Below, one piece after another: positions 31,622-39,451 of a stretch of DNA of 64,000 nt (position 1 is the stretch's first letter; every line of letters starts with the position of its first letter). The notes beneath the pieces are model-generated. The model was not told the DNA's origin. It saw nothing but the letters and a program-made list of their open reading frames with translations, and did no database searches. Made by a program: the position numbers and the translations under genes. The stretch is taken from NCBI GenBank assembly GCA_002433075.1, contig DJHM01000041.1:62001-126000 (forward strand), written 5' to 3'. The stretch comes from Latescibacteria bacterium UBA6620. Its GTDB lineage: Bacteria; Latescibacterota; UBA2968.

Positions 31622-33634
31622 TTACGGATCGCAGTGGATCTCGTGGCCTTCGCCGGGGAACCAGAACGCATCCGCAATCACCCCCAGTGCAACCCCAGCC
31701 ACGTAGCCCATAATCATGCCCAGAAAGATCGGTGCGTTGCGTCGATAGCTTTCCAGTCCGCCAATCCTCAAAATCAGGCTTTTCACGCTCCAGATCAGGA
31801 ACAGGCTCCACGCGTTGTCCGCCATCTCCACCATCCCGCAGATCGTGAACCCGATCGGGTGGAGTGGGAAATTCGTGAATCGATATCGCAGATAGTAGAG
31901 CGACGCGGTGAAACCGCCGCCAATCGTCAGCCACAGCAGGCGGTCCCAATCGGTGGCCGTCGTCCCTTCCTGAATTCGCTTCACAGCGAGGCGACTGAAA
32001 GCCACCGCGCTCGCCCCTCCGACACCGGTGAAGCTACCCGTTCCGAAGTTGTAACTCCCCGTCACATAGTATCCCTGGTAGAGCAGGAACCCCACGACCA
32101 GCGTACCCCCGAGCACACAGGACGTCAGAACCGCGGGAGCGAGCGCCCGTCGACTTCGACGCGCCATCGCCATACCTAGCCGCGGCACGTGTGCCATCTG
32201 CGTGATCGCGAACGTCTTCCCGTCCGCCACAAGCGAGTTCGTCAGGGTCAGCACCGCCGCGCTCGCAGGCCCGAGTCCGCCGATTCCGAACACGTGCCAC
32301 GTAAACGCCTGCGCCGTGATCGGTACACGCAGGTAGACCAGGCCACTCTCCACCACAATCCTCGCCAGTCCCACGAACAGGATGAGCGTCGCGAAGCACC
32401 ACGCGAAAATCGGTCCCCAGTCCATCCCCGCCCGGTTCAGCCACAACATCACGAACAACGTGCATCCAATCAGCAGAAAGAGGGCCGTCCGATACGACAT
32501 CAGCTCTTCCGAATCGTCCACTCGCGGATCCCGGCGGAACGCCTTTCGGTAGATGTCCCGGAAGTGGGATCGCGCTGTCCAGAACCCCCACAGAACGAAA
32601 ACGATCATCCCACCGAACGTCTCCCAGCCGATGGCCGGATGACCGGAGCTCCACGGATCGGCGGACCCAAGGTCGACACCGACTCGATTGAAGATTCCCT
32701 TCTGGACGATCTGCACCAGATGGAAGAACCACAGGCTGAACAGCACCTCGGTCTTCGTGAAGTAGCCCAGACAGAACGTGAGCAGCACAAACGTCGTCAC
32801 GATGTTCGGGAAACCCGGCATCGTGGGAATGACGTGACGGCCGTAGCGACCGGCCAGAAACGGAATCATCGGTAGGTTAACCGTAAACCACGTCGACACA
32901 TTGTAGGTGATGACGATCAGCGTGAAAGCAAACCCGAGCTGGAAGCGTCGGTTTCGGGCCAGCGCCACGAGCGTACCCCGCGATCCCGACACCCCCGTCA
33001 GCTCCAGCAGCGCCGTCGCCACCGGGAAAGACAGCCGCTCGTGCTCCTGCCACTGCTTCCGTAGCAGAACGCTGATGCTCAGGTTGATCATCAGGACCGC
33101 AACGATGAACGATCCCCACGCCAACAGGACGGGCGCCCACTCCGCCCACGGAAAGGGCGTCCCCGACGGCAAGCCTTCGTAGAAACCCCGAACCACTTCC
33201 CGGTTCGTGATCGTCGTCCAACTCGGCATATGCGGGAGCAGGAGCTCTTCGAATCGATTCTCCGGCGAGGCGAAGTAAGCCGGCATCGTCAACATCTGAA
33301 CCCACCACACCGTCAGCCACTCACCCTGCATAACACCCGCAACCATCCCGATGCAGCAGAAGGTCAGCAGCTCGGTCGGCGAAAACCCGATACCACGCTT
33401 TTCGAGAAAGATGTTGAGGACAAGCAGGGCCACGAACGGGATCAACATCGCCATCGAAAGATGTGAGTGATCCGCCCGCGTCGAGTGAAGGATGAAGCTC
33501 GTGTAGGTGGGCCAGAACGGCATCCACAACGCCATCGCCAGACCGACGATCAGCGCCCGCCTGGTGATGGTGGATGACCCTTCAGATTCGACATCGTCCT
33601 CCGGAGAAGACGTTCTCACAGGTTCAGCGGACAT
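31622..33634 (-). CDS. DUF6785/DUF6784-type polytopic membrane protein (paralogue 3 of 5)
   Basis: 670 residues, ATG 33634 with AAGGA upstream. It is the closest relative of the 4259 protein: same acidic N-terminal tail (SSPEDDVESEGSSTITRRALIVG), WPTYTSFILHSTRADHSHLS, LELTGVSGSRGT, HVIPTMPGFPNIVTTFVLLTFCLGYFTKTEV, VVESGLVYLRVPITAQAFTWH and a C-terminal GEGHEIHCDP. High identity between copies 27 kb apart suggests recent duplication or selection for the same substrate. Candidate transporter by inference. Stands alone; both flanks are repeat-rich spacers. Confidence 0.75.
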   Translation of the reverse strand: MSAEPVRTSSPEDDVESEGSSTITRRALIVGLAMALWMPFWPTYTSFILHSTRADHSHLSMAMLIPFVALLVLNIFLEKRGIGFSPTELLTFCCIGMVAGVMQGEWLTVWWVQMLTMPAYFASPENRFEELLLPHMPSWTTITNREVVRGFYEGLPSGTPFPWAEWAPVLLAWGSFIVAVLMINLSISVLLRKQWQEHERLSFPVATALLELTGVSGSRGTLVALARNRRFQLGFAFTLIVITYNVSTWFTVNLPMIPFLAGRYGRHVIPTMPGFPNIVTTFVLLTFCLGYFTKTEVLFSLWFFHLVQIVQKGIFNRVGVDLGSADPWSSGHPAIGWETFGGMIVFVLWGFWTARSHFRDIYRKAFRRDPRVDDSEELMSYRTALFLLIGCTLFVMLWLNRAGMDWGPIFAWCFATLILFVGLARIVVESGLVYLRVPITAQAFTWHVFGIGGLGPASAAVLTLTNSLVADGKTFAITQMAHVPRLGMAMARRSRRALAPAVLTSCVLGGTLVVGFLLYQGYYVTGSYNFGTGSFTGVGGASAVAFSRLAVKRIQEGTTATDWDRLLWLTIGGGFTASLYYLRYRFTNFPLHPIGFTICGMVEMADNAWSLFLIWSVKSLILRIGGLESYRRNAPIFLGMIMGYVAGVALGVIADAFWFPGEGHEIHCDP

Positions 33635-34172
33635 AGTTCCTTGGTAAAGAGAGGTTTAGCGCAACGTGCAATATCGGCAAGAAGCGTGTTGAGGGCTACA
33701 CCTTACTATGAAAATCGACGCGACGGAGGCCAGAATGGAGCAGACTGTAGGGGTGAGCCTTTCGCTCCCCTCTCTGCCCAGGGATCTCTCCTCCGTGGCA
33801 AGGGCTCCACAACGAGTCGGATTCCTGCCTTCGTGGCATAAGGTTGGCGGAGCGAAAGCGAAGCTCGGAGGAAACATCCTGTTTTCGCCACTTCGGCAAG
33901 GCAGACCCCGCCTACGCTGAAGCTCCGGCGCGGCAGGGAGTGACAGACGGAATCGCTTTCCTTTATCGCTAACGCGTGAGTGTCGACCCGCTTGTCATTT
34001 CGACACGGCCTGGCATAGACCCGGATCTTCGTCCCGAAAAATGGGAATCCGTGGAAAAATCCCTGCGGGAGGGATCTTGCTACGTGAATCGCGACGAAGT
34101 CCTACGCGCAATAGCTCTGTCGATGTTCGTTGGCCCTCACTAACTCGGGCGACCTCCCATCGGTGGAAAGAG
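33635..34172. other. Repeat-rich spacer, no gene recognised
   Basis: Overlapping short open frames on both strands look like repeat, not coding. 33907-33946 holds CCCGCCTACGCTGAAGCTCC, GGCGCGGCAGGGAGTGACA, whose inverse occurs at 47257-47287. 33993-34080 has a TTGTCATTTCGACACGG phrase and ATCCCTGCGGGAGGGATC, a further palindromic element. Confidence 0.5.
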
Positions 34173-35930
34173 CTATGCGCCCCGGTAGGGGGAATAGCGT
34201 CGCATATGATGTCCCGCCAGGCGGGTCAGAGGAATCAGGCGAGGTTCGTTCTCGGGCTCGGACTGATCGATCGCTGCCGGAATCTCTTCCCGATGACCCA
34301 ATCGACGGATCGTCTGCCACCCCGAACTCCCGTCGTGACGCTGGTAGGTATCCCAGAACAGGAGCCCATCCGCCCCCTCGTCGTAGTAAAATTTCGCCTT
34401 CTCACGATACGACGCAGCCGACATATGACGGGGCATCACGTTCGGATACAGCTTGCAGGACGTGGCCTCCGTGAGTTGCCGGAAGAAGGTCGTTTCAATG
34501 TCCATCTCGGTCTTCGCCCGACTGTAGGGGTAGGGACTGAGATGGTCGACGAGCCCAGTGGAGATCCACTCATCCAGGTAGAGTCCGGCCAATCGATTCT
34601 CTGACTCGGTGGCGAACACGACTGCGGAAACATCCAGCCGTTTTCCAAGCTTTGCGCCCACCCGGTCCATCGCCTTTCGGAGCTCGGTCATAAAAGTGGT
34701 CATATACGCTGCTCGCAAATCGATCAGACGATCGTCTTCCTCGTCGACGGTCCTGGCATCGACGCCGTGTTCCTCCTCGAAATCCGCCAGAACGGGTTCC
34801 TCGTAGAGAACGAACGGCGCGGACCGTGGGTAGATAACACACGCGCCGTCAGCGCCGAGAGACGTGGCCTGCTCGAGAAGACCAACCAGATAGCTTCGAA
34901 CACCGGGGTGCGCGTAGCTCATTCCAGTCACTTCGGTCCCGTCGATGTCCTGCAGCCGCCATTCCGGGTGGTCGTGATAGAACTGCGTGGAATACACTTC
35001 TTCGAAGGGAGGTCCGGCCTGGAACATTTCGGATCGCTGGCTGACGTAGAAGGAAAGGCCGATGTCCTGGGCGAAATCCATCGCCGTCTTCAGTGGATTG
35101 ATCCCCTGCTCCTTCATCGTCCGATAGCTTGTGGCCATATGTAGGTCGCCCGGCCGTGGATAATCCTCGACCTCCTCGCCGTAGGTCTTCCCTTCCTCAC
35201 GCCAGGCGCCGAACATCCCCGTCACAACCTCCCACCACAGCATCCCGAAATCCGTATCCCGATAGGGCTCGATTTGTTCCCAGATCCCCTCCCGCGTCGT
35301 GATCTCGTTTCGGAAGAACGCACCGAACCCGTCATTCGTCGCCACGAGGGTTCTGGTAGAAGTGTCCGTTCGGCCCTCCCGCCAGGCCTCGGTCTGTGAC
35401 TCCGAAAGCGGGACCAACCGCACGTAGGCCAGGGACGACTGACCCCTGAATCCGGACAGCTGCTGGGAGATAACAATGTCCTCCCCTTCGAGATCGGCGA
35501 TCTTCCAAAACACATCTTCCAGAGTGTCTCTTTCGGGAACCTCCCGACGGAACGCCACGAAGCAGGGGTCACCCTCGAGCCGGATCTTCAGACTCCCGAC
35601 CGCATCGGACGCCATCGTGGTTCGACCCCACCCACCCGCCGTCTGTCCCGTCAGCCACAGCCCGATGTGAATGGCGTAGCAACCCTGATGGGGGCAGGGC
35701 AACCGAACTTCGGGGGGATCTGTCATAAACCCGGCCGAGATCAGAGTTCCCTCAAAGGCGTACGTCTCGTAGGGGATGAGCTGCCAGTGCCCGGAACGTC
35801 GTTCCGCGGAAAGGGCCGACGACGGCCGGCACGCTTTCATTTCCGACAGCAGAATCTCGCTCTCTTTCACTTGATTACTCCTTAAGGCTTCCAGTTCGAG
35901 CTTGACCCCATCGATGGGGGTCCCCTTCAT
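34173..35930 (-). CDS. TIM-barrel glycoside-hydrolase-like protein, unassigned family
   Basis: 585 residues from ATG 35930-35928; a TTG start at 35954 in the same frame is possible but would leave almost no upstream room. The N-terminal third looks like a beta-sandwich (CYAIHIGLWLTG, LKIRLEGDPCFVAFRREVPE). The rest resembles a (beta/alpha)8 enzyme: DFGMLWWEVVTG, INPLKTAMDFAQDIGLSFYVSQRSEMF, YHDHPEWRLQDIDG, YAHPGVRSYLVGLLEQA, GADGACVIY and DEGADGLLFWDTY. This is the layout of uncharacterised GHL-like families, with several acidic residues near strand ends. No signal peptide. Divergent from the heparinase-like gene across 35 bases. Confidence 0.55.
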   Translation of the reverse strand: MKGTPIDGVKLELEALRSNQVKESEILLSEMKACRPSSALSAERRSGHWQLIPYETYAFEGTLISAGFMTDPPEVRLPCPHQGCYAIHIGLWLTGQTAGGWGRTTMASDAVGSLKIRLEGDPCFVAFRREVPERDTLEDVFWKIADLEGEDIVISQQLSGFRGQSSLAYVRLVPLSESQTEAWREGRTDTSTRTLVATNDGFGAFFRNEITTREGIWEQIEPYRDTDFGMLWWEVVTGMFGAWREEGKTYGEEVEDYPRPGDLHMATSYRTMKEQGINPLKTAMDFAQDIGLSFYVSQRSEMFQAGPPFEEVYSTQFYHDHPEWRLQDIDGTEVTGMSYAHPGVRSYLVGLLEQATSLGADGACVIYPRSAPFVLYEEPVLADFEEEHGVDARTVDEEDDRLIDLRAAYMTTFMTELRKAMDRVGAKLGKRLDVSAVVFATESENRLAGLYLDEWISTGLVDHLSPYPYSRAKTEMDIETTFFRQLTEATSCKLYPNVMPRHMSAASYREKAKFYYDEGADGLLFWDTYQRHDGSSGWQTIRRLGHREEIPAAIDQSEPENEPRLIPLTRLAGHHMRRYSPYRGA

Positions 35931-35965
35931 ACCTTGGACCCTTCGACTTGTCAAGGTCCCCGCCT
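35931..35965. promoter_or_regulatory. Very short divergent intergenic spacer
   Basis: Only 35 bases separate two divergent start codons, too little for two full non-overlapping promoters. Promoter elements must lie inside one coding region, or one of the starts is further downstream. Confidence 0.4.
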
Positions 35966-37912
35966 ATGCATCCCCACATCTTCGTCACAGCTGGAAAAAT
36001 CGACGGCCTGCGATCCGTCGAAGAGGTCCGCCGCGGTCTCCGTGAGGATCATCTCTGCAGCCTCTGGGAAACCCTCGTCGCACTCGCCGACGCCGATACA
36101 CGACGCCCTCCCCACACACTATCAACGACCCTTCCCGGACGGCCTCAACTCGACGTCGACCACCAGAATCGAGACTGGACCCTCGTCAACGCCATCGCTC
36201 AGCGCATTCAACGCTGTGCCCTCGCCTACCTCCTGACCGAACGGGTTGAGTATCGCGATGACGCCCTCAGGCAGATGGAGGCCCTGTTTGACCCGGCCGT
36301 CTTCCCGGACTGGCGGGACAAGGCGCACCCGAAAACACGCGTCGACTTGAGGGGGGGGCAACTCAGCCAAGCCATCGCCCTCGCCTACGACTGGATGCAT
36401 CCACTCCTGAGTGCGGCCAATCGGGAAGCGATCGTCGAGGGGCTCGACCGGTGCGATCTCCAGCTGTATCTCGATGATGTCGCCGAAAACGCCTACTGGC
36501 TTGACGTACGAACGAACTGGCTCACCGTCGTCGTCGGCGGGCACGGGATCGCCGGAATGGCCCTGGGCGACGACTACCCCCGATCGCAGGAACTGATCGA
36601 TGCCGCCGATCCTCGAATGGTCGACTACCTCAGCAAGTTCGGCCTGGAGGGAGAGTTCAGCGAGTCAGTCGGCTACGCAAGTTCCACCATCCAGCCTGTG
36701 GCCTACTTCGCCGCCCAGCGCTACGCCAGCGGAGGGGGCGTCGATCGCCTGACCGGGCACCCTTTTCCCGAGACCTGTCGCTGGCTCTGCTACTTCACGC
36801 TGCCTCCCGGTCGCTACGCCGCATTCGGCGACGGGGACGTCGACGCCCCTCCGGCCCTCTCCTACTTCCCCGCCGTCGCCGACGCCACGCGCGATGGGCA
36901 TCTCCAGCAGTTTTATCTGGACTACGCCGACATCGACGTCGCCCGCCGTTCGCTCGTTTACGAGCTCCTCTGGTACGATCCTGCGCTCGAGCCGATCCCG
37001 CTCGACGGGAAGGTGCCAACGGGTCGGGCCTTCGCGGAACACGACGCAGGATTCAGCAGCCGAACCTGCTGGGGGTCACGTCACCCTCCATCGATCGTCT
37101 ATGGAAAAGGTGGCACAGGGACGATTGTTCACGGGCATCACGACGTCGGCCAGGTCTGCGTCGACGGCTACGGCGACCGGCTCATCGTCGATCTCGGCTC
37201 TCCGCCAGGCTATCCCGGTGACTACGGAGCCTATAAATATGAGTATTACAACGCCTCCGCGATCGGCCATAACGTCCTCGTCATCGGGGGACGCGAGATG
37301 AAACACGAGTCGTCCGTCGAAGCGGTCGTCTTCAAAACCGAATTCGACGACAGCTGGGGAGGCGTCTGGCAGATCGACCTGGCCAGCAAGTACGACGGAG
37401 CCAGGATGGTTCGGCGAACCGTCGTACATCTCCTGCCGGCCACGGCTTTCGTCCTGGACGAGGTCCAGCTCGAAACCGTCGAAACTCTGTCCCTCAGGTG
37501 GCACACTGCATCCGACACCAACCCCGCGGGTGACGGCAGCTTCCTTGTCGAAGGATCAAATGCGATCCTTTCCGCCCGTGTCGTCAGTCTCTTGGACGGC
37601 GAGAATACCCTGTCCATCGCATCCCGGCGCCACGCCTACCAGGCTCCTTATAATCGACATCGCCTCAGCGATGTATTTCCGCAGCGCCACGAACCGTATA
37701 TCGAAGCGACGACCCACGCGACCCGAGCCTGTCTGCTTTCCCTCTTCACGATCGTGCGAGCTGGAGAGACCCATCCCACTTGGGTGGATACGAACGAAGG
37801 ATGGTCCGCCTCCACGCGCGAAGGCCCGGTCGCCGTACGTGCTACGGAACGCGAGCTGAACTTTCGATCCCCCCGAACTGATGTCACCATCGACCTGACG
37901 GAGCCGATATGA
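35966..37912 (+). CDS. Heparinase II/III-like polysaccharide lyase
   Basis: 648 residues from ATG 35966; a TTG 18 bases earlier is possible. The alpha/alpha toroid part carries HPKTRVDLRGGQLSQAIALAYDWM (about 112-135) and NWLTVVVGGHGIAGMAL. The C-terminal beta-sandwich has the heparinase II/III hallmark HGHHDVGQVCVDGYGDRLIVDLG, then YKYEYYNASAIGHNVLVIGG (about 385-440) with candidate catalytic Tyr and His. These enzymes cleave uronic-acid polysaccharides by beta-elimination (heparin, alginate, ulvan-like), giving unsaturated uronates. No clear signal peptide. The next gene overlaps by four bases. Confidence 0.75.
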   Translation: MHPHIFVTAGKIDGLRSVEEVRRGLREDHLCSLWETLVALADADTRRPPHTLSTTLPGRPQLDVDHQNRDWTLVNAIAQRIQRCALAYLLTERVEYRDDALRQMEALFDPAVFPDWRDKAHPKTRVDLRGGQLSQAIALAYDWMHPLLSAANREAIVEGLDRCDLQLYLDDVAENAYWLDVRTNWLTVVVGGHGIAGMALGDDYPRSQELIDAADPRMVDYLSKFGLEGEFSESVGYASSTIQPVAYFAAQRYASGGGVDRLTGHPFPETCRWLCYFTLPPGRYAAFGDGDVDAPPALSYFPAVADATRDGHLQQFYLDYADIDVARRSLVYELLWYDPALEPIPLDGKVPTGRAFAEHDAGFSSRTCWGSRHPPSIVYGKGGTGTIVHGHHDVGQVCVDGYGDRLIVDLGSPPGYPGDYGAYKYEYYNASAIGHNVLVIGGREMKHESSVEAVVFKTEFDDSWGGVWQIDLASKYDGARMVRRTVVHLLPATAFVLDEVQLETVETLSLRWHTASDTNPAGDGSFLVEGSNAILSARVVSLLDGENTLSIASRRHAYQAPYNRHRLSDVFPQRHEPYIEATTHATRACLLSLFTIVRAGETHPTWVDTNEGWSASTREGPVAVRATERELNFRSPRTDVTIDLTEPI

Positions 37913-39243
37913 ACACGCGAGATGCGCTGATTCACCGTGATCCTGCCGGATCGTACCCGGTCATCACTCGCGGGGAGGGAATCTACCTCATCGACGAAGA
38001 TGGCAACCGCTACATTGACGGCGTCTCAGGCGCAGGCAACGTCACGCTGGGTCACGGGCAGAAGCAGATTGCCGCCGTGATGGCCGAACAGGCCGAGACG
38101 ATGGCCTATTGCTTTTCGGCTTTCTTCACCAACCGCCCGGCTCTGGACCTCGCCTCACGCCTGGCGTCGATCGCACCCGGTTCGCTGAACCACGCCTACT
38201 TTGTCTCCGGCGGGTCCGAAGGCAACGAGACCGCCTTCAAGATTGCCCGACTGTATCACCTTCAGAGGGGCAACGAACGTAAACACAAAATCATCTCACG
38301 ATGGCGCAGCTATCACGGCGCCACCCTTGGAGCTCTTGCGGCGTCCGGACTTCCCGGACTCCGGGCCCCCTTCACTTCCTGGCTACCCGATTTCCCCAAG
38401 ATCGAACCAAGCTACCCCTACCGCTGCAAGTTCGCCGGATGCGAAGGCACCTGTAACTTGACCTGCGCGGACCAACTCGAGGAAGCCATCCTGCAAGCCG
38501 GGCCCGACACCGTCGCAGCCTTTATCGGCGAACCGGTCGTCAACGCGGGTATCACCGTCAGCCCTCCTCCCCCGGATTATTACCACCGGATCCGCGAAAT
38601 CTGCGACAAGTATGACGTCCTCTTCATCGCGGACGAAATCATCACCGGGTTTGGCCGAACGGGTCGCTGGTTCGCTATCGAACATTACGACGTCGTACCC
38701 GACCTCCTCGTTTTCGGCAAAGGCGCAACCGCGGGGTATATGCCGCTCGGCGGTGTGCTCCTTACGGATGACATCCGCGACGCACTCGACGAAGCCGGGT
38801 CTTTCCCCCACGTCTTCACCTATGTCAACAATCCTGTCGCCACGCGCGTGGCCTGGACCGTCCTCGACATCATCGAAAGGGAAGGGCTCCTCGAACACGT
38901 AACCCGAATGGGGGAGCAGCTCGAAACCGCATCCAAGAGACTTCTCGAGCACCCGATCGTCGGCGACATACGGATCAAGGGGCTGATGATGGGAATCGAG
39001 CTGGTTCGTGACCGGGCGACCGCGGAGCCTTTCCCGGCCTCGCGGAAAGTTTCGGCCCGGATTCCCCAGATCACGATGGAGCACGGACTGCACGTCTCGT
39101 CGACATCGGGATGCGCAGACTGGGTCAACGGCGATGACGTCCGGTTCTACCCTCCGCTCGTGATCTCCCCCGAAGAAATCGAAACGGCCGTTTCCGTGCT
39201 CGACACGGCCCTCGATCAGGCCACGCGAGAGTTCGACGTCTGA
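37909..39243 (+). CDS. Class III aminotransferase, PLP-dependent, with Cys-rich insertion
   Basis: 444 residues, ATGA overlap with the lyase gene. The family motifs are present: GVSGAGNVTLGHG, a phosphate-binding GGSEGNETAFK (101-111), Asp242 (IADEIITGFGR) and the Schiff-base Lys271 (LLVFGKGATAGYMPLGG). The class includes ornithine, 4-aminobutyrate and beta-alanine transaminases. An unusual segment YRCKFAGCEGTCNLTC has Cys173, Cys178, Cys182 and Cys186, which could bind a metal or cluster or form disulfides. Translational coupling to a polysaccharide lyase suggests action on an amino sugar-derived or taurine-like product. Substrate not known. Confidence 0.86.
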   Translation: MNTRDALIHRDPAGSYPVITRGEGIYLIDEDGNRYIDGVSGAGNVTLGHGQKQIAAVMAEQAETMAYCFSAFFTNRPALDLASRLASIAPGSLNHAYFVSGGSEGNETAFKIARLYHLQRGNERKHKIISRWRSYHGATLGALAASGLPGLRAPFTSWLPDFPKIEPSYPYRCKFAGCEGTCNLTCADQLEEAILQAGPDTVAAFIGEPVVNAGITVSPPPPDYYHRIREICDKYDVLFIADEIITGFGRTGRWFAIEHYDVVPDLLVFGKGATAGYMPLGGVLLTDDIRDALDEAGSFPHVFTYVNNPVATRVAWTVLDIIEREGLLEHVTRMGEQLETASKRLLEHPIVGDIRIKGLMMGIELVRDRATAEPFPASRKVSARIPQITMEHGLHVSSTSGCADWVNGDDVRFYPPLVISPEEIETAVSVLDTALDQATREFDV

Positions 39244-39402
39244 ATGGAGTGGCATCCACCCGGGAACACATTATGCTAGGCAGAATCGCAGTCCACAGCC
39301 GGGACACACCCAACAACTCCAAGAAACGACTATGTCCACGGCTTCTGACTCCACGATGCAAATAACTGTAAATACAATCACTTCTCCGGTCGATAATAGG
39401 AA

Positions 39403-39435
39403 GGCCCTCCGCCCCCGGCAGAGGGCCCCGTTTCT
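39403..39435 (+). terminator. Probable intrinsic terminator
   Basis: The stem GGCCCTC (39403-39409) pairs with GAGGGCC (39421-39427) over an 11-base loop, followed by CCGTTTCTTGTT. It ends transcription of the aminotransferase operon and argues that the DUF5916 gene begins downstream of it. Confidence 0.55.
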
Positions 39436-39451
39436 TGTTCCTACGACCTCT

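Noticed and set aside
33641..33920. Several overlapping small open frames on both strands
   Set aside because: They translate repeat DNA in all frames equally and show no ribosome site or family pattern.
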